Numbered from the stretch's first letter, positions 10,668 through 24,187 are shown. The stretch is DNA of 64,000 bases from Hymenopus coronatus (GCA_030762935.1 CM060900.1:286892784-286956783); one strand, 5' to 3'. The notes: generated by a model not told the origin, from the sequence alone. Numbers and translations are program-made.

Positions 10668-13600
10668 TAGGTTGTCATAAAAATAGTTTTACCATGAAAG
10701 TTTTCACAGGTCATCAAGACCGTCTCTGGCATTTTTCAGAGTGGACTTTCAAAGCCGATCTGTTCATCTTTGGCAATTTAGAGGGTGGCAGCTCTAAAGA
10801 GCATGGTATTAAGATGGTTAAAGCATGTGCTTTTTAATCATGAGTGCACTTATCCCATAGATGCTCATATCTCAGTGATCACTTGTTTAAGAATAGATGT
10901 TTGGCAATTTGCTAAGAGAGTTTAGATCATATTCAGATTAAATACTTCTGTTTACAGATCAGTGCTGAACAGAGAAGTTATAGAGCTTTGAAGGCCAAAC
11001 CCCATACTTTCGTTTCCAAGAAGTGTTCAGAAGTGAATTTGTGTGCTAACCTGCTATACTTTGTGATTAATTTTTTGTTAAGGTAAGTATTTGAATATTT
11101 TAGAAAAACATTTCAGGGAATTCCACTTAATTGAATGAAGTTTATACAGTTATTTATTCAATTTTGGGGAATATGCAGAGATAACAATGACATTGAATAT
11201 AATATTAAACAGATTGGAGTTGCTTTGCTGATAAACTTGTTGACAGATTTCACATGCTGGTACATTTAGAAAGCTTTTTATCCTCTCATGAGAAACCTTA
11301 ATGTTTCTATGTTGAATGAGAAATCTATGTGCCGGAATTTATGGGGATATGAATATTGACTCTGCTGACAAACAGCATACTTCCTGGTTCCAAGAAAATG
11401 CCATTAGGCTGGCGATGCATCCAAATGAAGGCTCTGTAGATGCTTGAGTGAGTTAACATTAAACATGTTAGCAATTATAATGTATTGATAGGTAATAGGC
11501 AGGCCAAGTTGAATGATAGCTGGAACATATAAAAATATCAATCATGAATTAATTATGTAAGGGCAATTTTTCCGAGCATTCATTATTTTCAAGCAGTAGA
11601 TGAATGACTTTAAGGTCATTCTTGTACAGTTCTGTAAAGTTTTATATTTTGTTACAGTTTGCATTTTCCATAACTTCTGCTTTTAATTCTTGTCTATTAT
11701 AATTTTATAATCAAATAATATCTATGGTAAACTAAGCTGACTTGTAGCATAACTAATTTTAATGAATGCACATTTTGGATTCAGCCTTATACAAGAAAAC
11801 ATGATATAAGCAGGACCTCTTCCTATATTTTTAAGGAATATGCATAATGAACTTATTTAACAAAGAAGGGGACCAAACTGTTGTTGTGCACATTTTGAAT
11901 CTATATAGTGTGTCAAATAGACAATATTGAAATATGCATACCATACAGCTGCTATAGGCATTCCAGGCGAGCAGTGACCTGACTACTCAGGTGTGCATTC
12001 ACCCCAGGGAACATATCTGTGGGTATTTCCATTAGACTGCTACCTATTTTATACACCTGCCTCCTTGCTCGAGCAAGGATGGAAGCAGTTATGCCACTTA
12101 TGCACATTAACCTTAAAGGGGATGACTACCGAAGACCTTGGTACCAACTTGTATCTTCTAACTCTCCAGGTTAGTGCCGGAGGACATTGAAGCATCTCAA
12201 AACCCTGCCCAGGCATAGCCAATCTCCCATGGGTATTGGGCCTCTATCATGTCGAGTCCAACCCAATTTGAACACTCCCTTCTGGGAGGGGCTTGTTGTT
12301 CAGCCTGACTACTTCTAGTAATGTCAGAAGTACCACGGGTGCTTGGGCTCTGCAGTGCTTGTACCAGAGCAGCTGAAGAGGTTGAAATATGGGGTCCAGA
12401 AACATAGGAGCTATGAGCTGCCAAATATAGACTATGAGTACACATAAAGACCGAAATCGTCATGCAGATTAGTCCAAATACTGCTGAATATTATAGATGG
12501 ATGAACAAATACATTCTCTAATTTTCAATAATAGAAATAAAATACATTATGAACTAATGACAGTTTGAGTGTAGTAGACATGAAGGTTGATGAGCAATCT
12601 GTGGTCTAGACATAAACATCTTTCACAGTGAGCACATTGCATGAAGGCAAGCTGAACACAGTCATCTTTAAATAGTATTGTTATAGTACCATATGTGACT
12701 TCTCTCACTGAAGGCCAACACACTAACAAGGTCGAGCATTACATAGACAGACAATATTCAGATTTATTAACAATACATTATGTTATTATAATTAACACAT
12801 ATAACTCATACATTACTTTACTGATAAAATACTGTGAACCAGCCAAAGCAATATCTCTTCAACATTAGCTGATCAGTGAGAGACCCTGCAAACATACATG
12901 TAAAGGTCTGGGACCATGCACATGTTTTATTTCTCCAATCAAAGCTAGCCTGTTAGAGGGGTGTAAAGTGATATTTAGAATAACAACATATTAGCAACAG
13001 TGCTAGGTATACAATTTGAGAAATTTTTTGAAGTCTGTCTATTAACCTCTGCAAACATCTGAATTTATAGCTGCCTTAAGGGGCAATTAGAATAGAGATT
13101 CCACTCGATCACAGATGGTATGAGAGAGGGGGAGGGGAGAGAGAGAGAGGAGGAGGCTTCATTTTATGTCCAATACCAGTTCTTGAATTAATGGACTCTG
13201 TAAACTGTTCATATGGCGAGTAATTTCTTTATAGCTCTTTTGTTTGTTTTTAGTAAAATTATGGCTCTCAATCTTAAAGCTTACCAATCTATAATGAACA
13301 TTTTAAAGTTAGGATGCTTTGATATATGAATAATGTCATGTTTCATAATATTTGTTTTCTCACAGTGCAAGCAACGCACACTTTCCTTGTTGCTGATCAG
13401 ACCTAGGGATTTATTCATTTCCTTACATCAAAATTGCCTCAAAATTGTTATTAGAATAATGTATGATTCTTTGAAATCACACTTTTATTTTGTTTCAACT
13501 GATAAGTTTGTATACTACATTCACTCACTTAAGTAGATGCCAGATTGATGCCTACCACTTAATATTAACTGAATTATGAGAAGTTATTGATTAGTGTTTA

Positions 13601-14058
13601 GCTCTTGCTCATGTTTATAGAGATAAATTATGACTTCCTGTAGTTAAACTTTGGAACCTTGATTGTCAATTGAAATACTTTGTAATACTGTATACCTGCT
13701 GGCTTCTTGGCAGCTGGGTGAAATAATGTCACATTTATATTGAAGATGTAGTAACATGATAACCATTGATCATAGAATGGTAAGACTGCATTTGTTGGTA
13801 ATTGTTCCCTATGACAAGCTAATGTAATGGGTGAAATAGTTGTTTATGTGTTTCATTATCCTTTAAGTAGTATTTTTGTAAACTTGACTCAGTAATTACA
13901 GATTCATTCATATGCTTATCCAAAAGGAACAAGGAATTCCAGCATCAAGAAAAGTTCAAGAAGTCCAATGCAAATTCTGATTTTTGACTTGCTGTTGTGG
14001 CTGTTGTTAGATGCATACAAATCTTCTTCTCAATAGCCTTGGAAAGTTCTTTTTTGAG

Positions 14059-14080
14059 ATATATATATATATATATATAT
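14059..14080 (+). repeat. (AT)n microsatellite
   Basis: An uninterrupted alternating AT run of about 22 bp. Confidence 0.9.
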
Positions 14081-15503
14081 GCTGTAGTTTTCACATGTTT
14101 GATGTCTGGTTTGATGTTGTGTTGTGATTCCCAGAAATGTTGGACATTGAGAAGCAAGTAAAACTATAGTGTCCATAGTTTACTCAAATTAAAAACTTTG
14201 TAATAATTTAAAAGTTTTACTATATTTATTCCATATACACATCTTATGATATACATACTTGCTTACATATTTTTATATCTTAATCCAACATCGAGGTCAC
14301 AATTTTCTCTTTCGATATGAACTCTTAAAAGAAATATTATTATTGCTTATGAAGGAGTTATGAACCTGTTGAAAGCCAGCTAAATAACTTTGGTAATTAA
14401 AACTCTTCCTTTTATATTTTTAACTGGCAACACTCATTGTTGCTGTTACAGAAAATATGAACTGACTGGGAGGCAATAATTTAGATATGGTACAGTCAAA
14501 TCTCATTGAGTGTTTACAGTAATAAAATACATGTGTAGAAATGTTAACAGTAATGAAATAATCTAACCAAATCAAGGTGATAAAGGGTATTTATTTGGTA
14601 AACTAAGTGTTTATGTTAAAAAGGCAGAAGATGGCATTATAAAACTTGAGTATTTCATTCATAAAGGTTTAATTCATAAAGTTGTACTTTTAAATTGAAG
14701 TCCTTACACATTTAAAAATGCATTTTACCACAGTTTGATGCTCTGTCCATAAAAGTTGTTGCATTTCCAGAAGTAAAGTATACTTTTGAAATTACTAGTT
14801 TTGTTCATAACCCCTTCAACTACTAAAGTGAAATCTAGACTGAATAAGAATTTTACAGCTGCTTCACAATAACCTAGAATGTGAACCAGAATAAAAAAGA
14901 AACAAACACATAATGCACCATGCTGGTTGACAATAAACTAGTAATGAAAATGGGAATTCATATTAATGACCCTATTTATAGCAAAATGAAAGTTAAGTTT
15001 GCACATTAGGACATAATTTATTTGTGGTGGAGTAATGATTTTTTTCAAATTCACCCAAAGTCAAAATGTAATAAATTATAATATATTTTATTAAGAAATA
15101 CTCTAAATTTGTTTGTTGTTCTTTTATATTTTTTACTTTTTGAGGCTGTTTCTATTTTTGCTATTGGTTTTTAGTCATTAGCTAGTTCTGAACTGCATGT
15201 ATTCAACCACAGATTACATTTTAGCTAAAAGAACTAATACTCAATAGATCTGAGGGAGTCATGATTTATGATCAGGTTCTAGAATTCCTTCTAGTTTCAT
15301 TTTCCTAGCTTATGACTAGAGAGAGCTCTAGCAGCTTCATGTCACATACACCTTAAACAATTTTTACCTTATACACAGTAAGGATTTAATATACTTGCTC
15401 AGGAACAAGAATGAGAAAATTACAAATTGACCAAGTCTTTTCTCCTGTTCCTAGGACCCAGGAAAGCTTCCCATTTTTAAGTGAGTTAAGGAGTATTGAA
15501 CAG

Positions 15504-15536
15504 ACAAACAAACAAACAAACAAACAAACAAACAAA
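15504..15536 (+). repeat. (CAAA)n microsatellite
   Basis: About eight tandem CAAA units. Confidence 0.9.
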
Positions 15537-15826
15537 ATTGGGCACATGAAATGTAGACATTCAGAATAATTTTTTACTCATAACAATGTCCATCCTATGA
15601 TTAGGGTGTTTTTTTATTTAGAAAATGCATCACTGGAGTTAGTTCCTTTTAACAAGGAATTTCTTTCTGTAAAAAAATAAACATTTATTTGTTTAATATT
15701 AAACTCTTTAGTACAAGTATTAAGTTAATATGAAGGGCATATTTTCCTACTTTCAATTAAATACAGGGAACTACACATTACTAGTTATTGTTCTTAGTAG
15801 AAAAATATAACGTATTATTCAATTGG

Positions 15827-17718
15827 TCATAACAAAATTTCATCATAAAAGTGTTTGCTATCTTCTGGTGCAGTAACATATTGGTAAATTGTCTTCACAT
15901 CTCCTAGTTTGCTTGATTTGATAGCAACTTGTTCTTCAGGATAGGTTCTCTCTCTGTATTTGATCAATAAGACCATTTCTTGGAACAGTGTTTGAAGTTG
16001 GAAAGTGTGTCTCACTGGGCCTCCAAAGAAAGAAGTAGCTACAACTGTAACAGGGTGAGCAGCAGAATATACATTCTGAGAATCATGCAGGAGTAAATGC
16101 CATCTTCATATTCCTCAGGATAGTGCTAGCAGCTGATTCACTACTGAGCGTGGTTTTCTTATAAAATTTAGACCACCATATGTTAATGTCATGTATGTTA
16201 ACATTTTAACATTAACATTGCCTTTTACATTAGCCATGATACTACAATATTCCTTGGGTGTGTATACTCATCACATCGCTTAACTGCCTTCTTGAAGACT
16301 CCAAAATCCCTATCACAGGGCAAGAAGGAATGATCCTTGACAGGAAATCTGTGAATGATTTCATCAAACCTTTTATCCTCCCCTAAACCCATACAAAGCC
16401 AAATGAATGAATGGTTTCTTTTTCAGTCAGACACCCATCTGAGTAAAGATGAAGTTTAACACCTATTTTTACATCAGTCATAAGGTAGTCCAAAATGAAA
16501 GAACATACTTCATTAGCCCCTTTTTTTGGCCTGTCCCTCATGAAACATGTATAACTTACAATTAAACAGTGACTAAGAGTTGTTGGAAATAGAAAATCTC
16601 CAAAACAGGTATCTGAGGGCTGGGCAGATTTTGCATAAATCAAATGCAAGACATATTGTTTCATCAGAATTTCAAGATTCAGAGCATGAATGCAAATCTG
16701 AATAAAATGTCTTACTTCTTCTTTTATGAACTTGCAATTCACTTACTGCTGCTATCTGTACATTTTGTGATAAATATGGAGACTTTTTTCTGGTTTCAAG
16801 TGCTTCACACTAACTACAAATGTCAATTTGTGGTCTATCAACTTGATATGCAATATTTTTATTAAAATAGCCAACATAAAAAGTATGCTTCACATCAACA
16901 TTAGGATGTTCTTTAAACATTGCATGGATTTTCTAAAGTTTTAATCTTGCATCAAGTTAAGATATTTCTTTACCTTCATAATAGGATGTTTTAAGTGGAT
17001 ATTTACTAATTGGATTTATAATCATTGAACAGACTTCCTGTGAAATAGTATGAGACTTTTTATTCTGCCTTCTCCTATCCTTTTGACTTTCTCCTTTGAT
17101 AATGGTTTAGATATTCTGTAAACACACTTTTGTGACACCCCATGTAAGCTGAAGAAAGCATTTCTGCAAACTTGTAATCATTCATTATTCCTTATAATAT
17201 AGTAAATGTATGATGATTCATGCACCAAACTTTGTTTTCCTTCATTATCATCACTAACCCTCTTTGGTCATCTGCATTATATTGGATGATGTTCAGTCAG
17301 CCCTTATAAGTGCATATCTTGTTCAGTTTTGGTGCCAAACTTGTGTAAACTGCAAAATATACCCAATCTTTCTTCTTCTGTTAATTTATCAACACATTTA
17401 TGTCTGCAACTGAAATAGGAACAAAAGTCAAAATTTATTTAATATTTTATTAAACATTTTAACTAACCAATATTGATTTTATGTATAGGCTATACTGTAT
17501 ATGAACTTAAAAACTAATAACTAAAACATTAAGGTGACAAACAGCATTGTATCTTACTTGCATGGAGGTCCAACAGTCTTCTCAGGGATTGATTTACCGC
17601 CGTAATTTGTATATGCTGACCCTTTAACTCTTGCCTTTTTAACTTTATTCCTTAGATACATTTTGTTGTGGTATTGATGCTTCTTCCCTTTTATAGGCTC
17701 ATGTATTCCTTCTTCCAT
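15827..17718 (-). pseudogene. DUF7869-type protein gene, intron-containing pseudogene
   Basis: A decayed copy of the large invertebrate family often annotated as uncharacterised DUF7869 proteins; its function is unknown to me. Exon 1 (17718-17558) is intact: ATG at 17718, 53 codons plus 2 nt, ending KSIPEKTVGPPC. A 148-bp intron (17557-17410) starts GTAAG and ends TTTCAG. Joining the exons restores a cysteine-rich block, PPCNCRHKCVDKLTEEERLG. Exon 2 then gives, with stops and frameshifts, LQVCRNAFFSLHGVSQK, DRPQIDICSxCEALE, SELQVHKRRSKTFYSDLH, KKGANEVCSFILDYLM, LHLYSDGC, FPVKDHSFLPCDRDFGVFKK, GPVRHTFQLQTL and the C-terminal VTAPEDSKHFYDEIL. The order matches the family from start to end. A retained intron shows it is not a processed retrocopy. 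Three in-frame stops lie within the first 90 codons of exon 2. Confidence 0.8.
17410..17557 (-). other. Intron of the DUF7869-type pseudogene
   Basis: The donor GTAAGATA is at 17557-17550 and the acceptor TTTCAG, preceded by a pyrimidine-rich tract, ends at 17410. The phase-2 junction keeps the reading frame across it. Confidence 0.75.
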
Positions 17719-20700
17719 AATATTTTGTATAATACTTCAAAAGAACTGAATAATAACAAATATGCATTCAACACAACAAGCTGTCAACAGTCAGTCTGTA
17801 CAGACTCATTCAAGCATACAAGATGTTGCAGGCTGCATGAACACTGTTTGTACAACATCACCAACTAGGAAGCTTCATAGTCGTTCTGTGTTGAAATGCA
17901 CTATCTTAAGTGGTTACTTCCTTTCATCACAGAATGACAAAATTGATCATCACAAATAAAGGACAAAGAATATAGGTACTTTGCTCATTTTAGCACCAAC
18001 ATATGCAGATTGCCTTCAACATTATGAATCAATAAAAATATTGATTTGACAAAAATATGGATTTAGTTCCTTTCAACAACGAACAATTCAATTGTGAGTG
18101 ATTTTAAATTTGTTATCCTTGTTGTTACCATTCATAGTTACTGTGAACTAGCCTTAATAAAGAGTATTAAACCTGAAAGCAGAAAATAAAAATAGAATCT
18201 ATTTCCAGACAAGAAACAAATTAAACATGAACTAGAAGTTGAAATAAAAGAATGTTTGAACTAGGGTAAACATAATTTTAACCTATCAACAAACTGAAAG
18301 TATAACCAAACAAGAAAGGAGACATTGAAAAGTATTTTACACAGGATGTTATGAATAAAATATAAGAGAATACCTGTATTCATAGCAATATACGACGGTA
18401 CACTGGCACTCCTAAATCATGATAAGGGTGGTTCAACAACTGAGGCAGTGTCTGTGTGTCATCATATGGCTTTATCTGTAAAACAAATTTAATTATATAA
18501 CTCCAACCTTTTTGTCTTTCATGGTTTTTGTTTCTTTCTTTTAGTGCAGTTATAATGTAATACATTTTTAGGAGAAGCAGAACATGCATAATTAATTTAT
18601 AAATAGTTAGGTATGGATAAGCTGTAGAATCTTACCAGCATGATTAATGGAAAAATAATTTTCTGTGGTGTGTTGAGCACATTGAAATGAAGCATACTGT
18701 TCTATTTGAAAAACTGAATATGAATGATTTTATTAATGCATATTAAAAGTGTTATGTATTTCTTGTTTGCTCTAAAACTGTTCAGCTTCCTATTTTAAGA
18801 AAATATATGCATATTTTCAACATTTTTTTCTTCTGGACTTTGGTGCCATGGTCCATTGGTTTTTATAAATCCTAACATTTCATCCATGATTGTGACACAC
18901 ATTATCAGAGGCCTGATACAGGTCAACTCTGTTAGTGTTTACATATGTTGGTCCTTCTAGAACAGGTGTCATTAACTGCCCTTTGAGTAAAGCAGAGAGA
19001 GCAAATTTGCTAAAAGTTCCTGTGAAGTGCCTACTGTGCACTGCATGACCAACTGCATGAAAAGCAAGAACAGATAACTCCTTGATAGTTACAACAGTAT
19101 GCAACATTTTGCATTTGAAATACGTAATCCAACTTTCATAAGTTAATACACTTATAGCAGTTTGAAGATTGGTAGTACAGTGCTCTATTATGCCTCTTGC
19201 ATTAGTATTTATACTTCAGATATGAACATACTCATATTTTCATAGGATTGGTGGTAAATGGCATTCATAACATAAGTCATTACAAAAAATGAAAATTATT
19301 ATAGTATTAACATAATAAAATAAGAAATTCCTTAAACTGTTTAATACTATTGTAATCACATTGTAACACTAACAGTATGCAAATTAATTGCTGTCAAAAC
19401 TGTTTACATTTATAGCACTGAAAATGAACTGGCTTCTTGGTAGTTTAATTGGTATCTAACACAATTCAACAGAAATGTCTTCTCATTGATAAGTGTCATA
19501 CTTGCTTGCATGGGTTATATAATAATGCTGTAAGTTGAGTTTTCTGAGTGCAGAACTTTGTCACTAAAAACTAATTTTGCTACTTGCTATAAATAGGAAA
19601 AATTCCTCGTAGGCAGGCATAAACTTAGGAATCATGTCTTGTTATTGGATTGCTTTCTGTTCCTGACATAATAAACTGACAAACAACATACTGCACAAGG
19701 AAGAGAGAGAATCCATGCTGTCACATGCATCCTACAACGTGCATGGAGCAAGCCTGTTTGCTACATCACAAAATTGAGTTGGTGATGCCTGTTCTAGATG
19801 TTTATATTATTAATCAGCCAGAAACGCTGGAACTCATGGATGGAAGTGGAAGCACATAAAAACTGACTTTCAGTCGGAAACATGTTTGCTAAGTACGGGT
19901 GTCCACAATACAGTAGAAACAGTAGAAACCAGTGGCATACAGTGATATTTTTCTGGAGTGACTTGCAGTAAAGGAACTATCATGACATTATTTAAAACAG
20001 GAAAAAAATTAAAAATATGTTCTTATAGATAATATATATTAGAATGAAAATAAAACATATCTCCTACATCTGCACATCAACAGAAAACTGCCCCCTCCTT
20101 TTTGGGAAAATTTCTCTATGATATCATAATTTTTTTTTTAATTTTGTGCAATAAAGTCTTTTCAATTGATAATAATGAAAGTCAGGAAAACTTGTCCTCA
20201 TATTGAAGTTGTATACATAACTCTTCATGCCTTTTAAACAGCAAAGCAAATGTTGTATATGGAGGTGCTCACTGGAATTGCAGTTATGAGACAGCATAAT
20301 TTTTAAGCTTCTAAAAATGCTTCTTCTCCTAGCTCAAGTCTTTCAAACACTTTACAATCTCAGTCACTATCATTTTTTAAACAAAATTTTGTAGCCTTAC
20401 TTAAAAATATAAATATAATTTCAAGAAATTTTGTTTTAAAAGATCCAATTTTTTTTAATTAAGTACCTCCATAAATTATAATTACTGTAATCATGAAATC
20501 AATTTTCCATTTGGCTTAGTATTGCATCAGTTATCTTCCTGTAAAGATGCAAATTTTATTTTGATATCATCTAGTTTGCCTTCCTGATGTCACTATGTAG
20601 TTTCATTCTCATTTTTTATTAACTTTTTTCTAGTTTTGCATACATATTATCAAAATTGTTGACATTCTTGAATGAAAGAAATGTTCTCTTTCTATATGTA

Positions 20701-22109
20701 ATAATTTACATAAAAAGTCTTTGTCTGGAAAATATTAAATATACACCACTGAGAGCAAAGCTGTGACTGAAAATTTCCCCAGCCCCCCCCCCTCTAAAAA
20801 AGTGAAAATTTTCAATGGTGCTAAATATCCTCTGGCGAAAATCTTCAGATGCATTCAGTGAATTTGCATTTACACATTTTGTTAAATGAGAATAAACCAA
20901 ACGAAACCCATTCATTGCCTTGAAAAATCTGCTGTTAGTGAGTACAGTGTGCAAGGATTGCACCTTTGTAGGAATACACCTAATGGTTCTGGCCTCACAA
21001 AGGGGTATGTAGTACACTTTTTACAAAGTTATCTTCTTGATTACTTTGTTTTATGCCTAATGGTCTGGCAGCTCCACAATTTTTATACAGCCCCAGTCAC
21101 AATGGTTATCCAATGTATTGTGGTGTTCCTATACAAGATTTCATGTTCTTTCAGCTCTAAGAGCAATGTTTGTTGCATGGCTGTTAGAGCAAATTGTATC
21201 TTTAAGCCTTGCAGCCCTGAGAGTGATCTACAAGGAATTATGCACAGGCCAAAATAGTGTAGACTTTGTTCTTGAAATAATAGCATAGCTATTCAGAGAG
21301 GAGAGCCCTGTAGAAGGTCTGCAGACTCATGCACTGTCTTTATAAGAGCTATCTGTAAACCAAATGAGTAAATCCCACTGAATGAGTTCTGGCTCTGCTG
21401 GAACTAATCTTCCCTGGTATTCTTCACATATTGCAACAGTCTTTTATACACCAAGTTCATCCTGTACTTCAGGAGTTAGATTTTCCTTAAAAGCATCCAA
21501 ATCTAGGATGTCTCCCTAGTGCTCCATGTATGCATTTCAAGTAGACAGTCAGTCTACCACATTGCTATCCAGCTTTTCCTGGCAGTGAATTGCTAAGCTC
21601 TTAGGAAAGTTTTCTATGTACATATTTTTTCTCTTGAGCGACATAAGCCCCTTTCAGCTGTAATAGCTAACTTCTGATATATTTCCAGTTACTTGTATTT
21701 TTCTCATCTGGTGACATTGATTTTTTAACATATTTCCTTTGGTTTAAATACATTTCTGCAGAAGTAATTGAGCATTCATTTTTAGATAGCATTACTTACA
21801 ATGTAAACTTTTTTTTCTTTCTGGTGACTTGAATGCTGGCATAGAATGTAGCACTACCAATTATGTTTGCAAGGTAATTAAATGAATAATGCACTCATTA
21901 AGCTGCATAATTCAACATTTTAGTCTGTAGCCATGCTAGTTATAATTATTTTTGTAATGGTGTGTTATTCTTGATAGTGGCATGGCTAAAATGAAGACAG
22001 AAAATGCATTTCTGTAGGATATTGATTCACCTTTTGGAACACACACTCAACCGGCGGAAGAGCTTAGATTCCCTCTCTTAGCTTTGAATACACAGTAAAA
22101 AATATCTCA
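17719..22109. other. No gene recognised; weak coding-like patches
   Basis: Mostly AT-rich sequence. Two minus-strand patches look slightly coding: an open frame of 75 codons at 19107-18880 with no recognised family, and 21500-21010, where broken frames vaguely resemble a retroviral-type RNase H (WFTDSSYKDS, then ALTAMQQTLLLELKEHEILY). Neither is strong enough for a gene call. Confidence 0.4.
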
Positions 22110-22997
22110 GCAACTGAATTTGATGCAAAACAGAGTAGTGTCATGTCCACAAAATGGAAACGCATATGCACATAAATGGATGATGAGATGGATGAACAGA
22201 GCAGTTTTGTCTCTAAAAGAGTGTCAGGCATTCCAGTTGATGCTGCTGACCAGGACCAAAAGTTCTTCAGTTTGCTACTTGGGAATTATGATTTTACTGC
22301 TGCTAATGTGCAAAACAGTCAATTCAAGGATTCTACAATATACTGCATAGCCAACTGTGTTGAGAAAGTAAAAGTATGAGCATGGGAACTATAAACCATT
22401 GGAAACAAACCCTGCCAACTTTATTCAAAGTTATGAACCAAAGGATACCTTAGATGTTAATACTTGTAAAACATTCTGCCAAGTAGAGCTTTCTGTTTTA
22501 AGCAGAGAAAACGTAATGGTGAAAAACTCGGCAAACTAAGTGTCATTATTTTGCTTATGAGGAGTACTTAGAGATCAGAAAATTTAGCTGGAAATTGAAG
22601 AAGTTCAGGTGTTTCAAAAATCTACCTATGATGCTTATGCCACACCATTGATGACTAATAGTATCTCCACATTCACTTTGCATGCTCTGGATGCTAAAAT
22701 AGGGACAAAAAACTATAAAATACTGTGTTGATACATGTCCACATACTAAAAATTTCCTGCTCAGAAATATAAAACTGGAGTTTTCTCCACCAAACTATAC
22801 AAGCAGGCTTCAACTACTGGATCTGGATGTCATCCACATCATTAGATGAGGATACTGGATGATGCTAGTAGAGAACACTGCCTTTGTGCGCTACAGTGGT
22901 ATGAAGCAAAAGCCTATAACAGTCCCTGATGCTATGCATTTATGTGATCAAAGAATGGTCAGGTATTGAAGCTATGACTATATCTAACTTCACTAGA
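22110..22997 (+). pseudogene. Pogo/Tigger-type transposase relic
   Basis: Remains of a DDE transposase of the pogo/Tigger kind, related to CENP-B. In order: a CENPB-HTH-like middle part at 22176-22379 with SGIPVDAADQDQKFFSLLLG and DFTAANVQNSQFKD, which parallels the family pattern of a GIPV block followed by a DFTAS-NGWLxxFK block; a stretch LPSRAFCFKQRKRNGEKL at about 22475-22530; FTLHALDAKIG at about 22672-22705; LEFSPPNYTSRLQLLDL at about 22770-22820, matching the PPN-TS-LQPLD catalytic region; and GMKQKPITVPDAMHLCDQ at about 22900-22955. The first catalytic aspartate region is changed (NTCKT where NADET is usual). Many stops and frame changes. The N-terminal DNA-binding half was not found. 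Confidence 0.7.
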
Positions 22998-23230
22998 ATC
23001 AATCTGGGTAGCTCACTTGGTTAGGCACTGGCCTTCTGAACTCAAGGTCGTTGGTTCAAATCTGACCTAGACTGATAGTTTTAAGAGTACTTAAAAGTGA
23101 CAGCCTCATGTCAGTATATTTACTGGCATATTAAAGAACTCCTGCAGGACGAAATTCCAGTGCACCAGTGGCACTGATATGCTCCTGGCAATTGACAGCA
23201 TCGTTAACAAACAAAATAAATTGTAAATAA
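22998..23230 (+). repeat. SINE-B, tRNA-derived
   Basis: The head contains an A-box-like TAGCTCACTTGGTTAGGC and a B-box-like GGTTCAAATCTGA about 30 bp further on, typical of an RNA polymerase III internal promoter. A body of about 170 bp follows, ending in an A-rich AACAAACAAAATAAA tail. It is not a tRNA gene, because no acceptor stem closes around it. It sits directly downstream of the Tigger relic. Confidence 0.65.
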
Positions 23231-23544
23231 TAATAACTTTGCTAGAAAAGAAAAGTTGGCAGCATGTATACATATCTATATTCAGAAGACAAGATTTAAT
23301 TTTTGGAAGAACAAGAGCATCTGCATGCGGAAGAAGAGATGTCAAAGCCCAACAACTATTTTATGATGGATAAGTCTTTTTCATTCCACAGTATGTTTAT
23401 ATAATATCAGTAGTGCCAATAAAAGAAGAAACTGTTTCCAGCTATCTTAGAGGAAGAGGAGGAGGAGGCCATTTTAAATAGGGAATGTAATTGCATGGGT
23501 ATTTATTTATTATCATCTATTAAATTTTGCAAGTTATGCAATTT
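23231..23544. other. No gene recognised
   Basis: Spacer between SINE-B and mariner M2. It has a short purine-rich patch near 23450-23470. Confidence 0.4.
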
Positions 23545-23887
23545 GAGGGTCCGCTGATAAGTCCCAGGCCTCATTCAGATATGGCGCCACTAGGCCAGTT
23601 AGACGGTAGCATCGTATATTTTAACTCCAGACTAGCTTGTATCCATAGTTACAGGTCAACAGCTTGTTTAGTTTTCGAATGGTAGTATTTTAAACAAAAC
23701 AGCTTTAGAGTTTTCACGAATATGAACGATTTGGAAAAACGAGCAGTGATTAAATACTTCCATTTGAAAGGCTTAATGCCTAAAGAAATCAAGGAGGAAA
23801 TGGACAGTACAATAAATTGAAAGACTTTGCCCCTTCATATTCAATGATTAAAAGGTGGGTTGCAGAGTTTAAAATGGGATGTACTAG

Positions 23888-23958
23888 CAGGGTGTCCAGA
23901 GCGAGGCTCATCACTAGTGCTAGTACATCTAGTGATGAGTCTTGCTCTGGACACCCTG
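23888..23958. repeat. Inverted duplication (30-nt hairpin arms) inside M2
   Basis: Arms 23888-23917 and 23929-23958 are reverse complements at 28 of 30 positions with an 11-nt loop. M1 lacks the left arm, so M2 has acquired a reverse-complement copy of adjacent coding sequence. Confidence 0.85.
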
Positions 23959-24184
23959 TACAAGTGACAACTCCAGAGATCGTTGAAAAAATTCATCATT
24001 TAGTACTGGAAGACCACAGATTAAAGCTATTTGAGATAGCAGAGGCTATGAACATATCAAAAGAATGCGCAGGTAATATTTTAAGTGTTGTTTTGGATTT
24101 TCACAATGTGTATGCAAGATGGGTGCCATGTTTGTTGACACCTGATCAAAAGCTGCAAAGAAAAACTGTTTCCGTAAGAATGTG

Positions 24185-24187
<3 letters not shown>

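Larger units (their letters stand above)
10668..15826. other. No gene recognised; AT-rich with simple repeats
   Basis: About 5 kb without a supportable gene. It contains a purine-rich (GA)n patch near 13115-13155, an (AT)n run and a (CAAA)n run, listed separately. A segment at about 11950-12470 is visibly less AT-rich than its surroundings and contains ORFs on both strands (11993-12190 plus, 12197-12463 minus) without a recognised motif; it may be a repeat or an old coding fragment. Confidence 0.4.
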
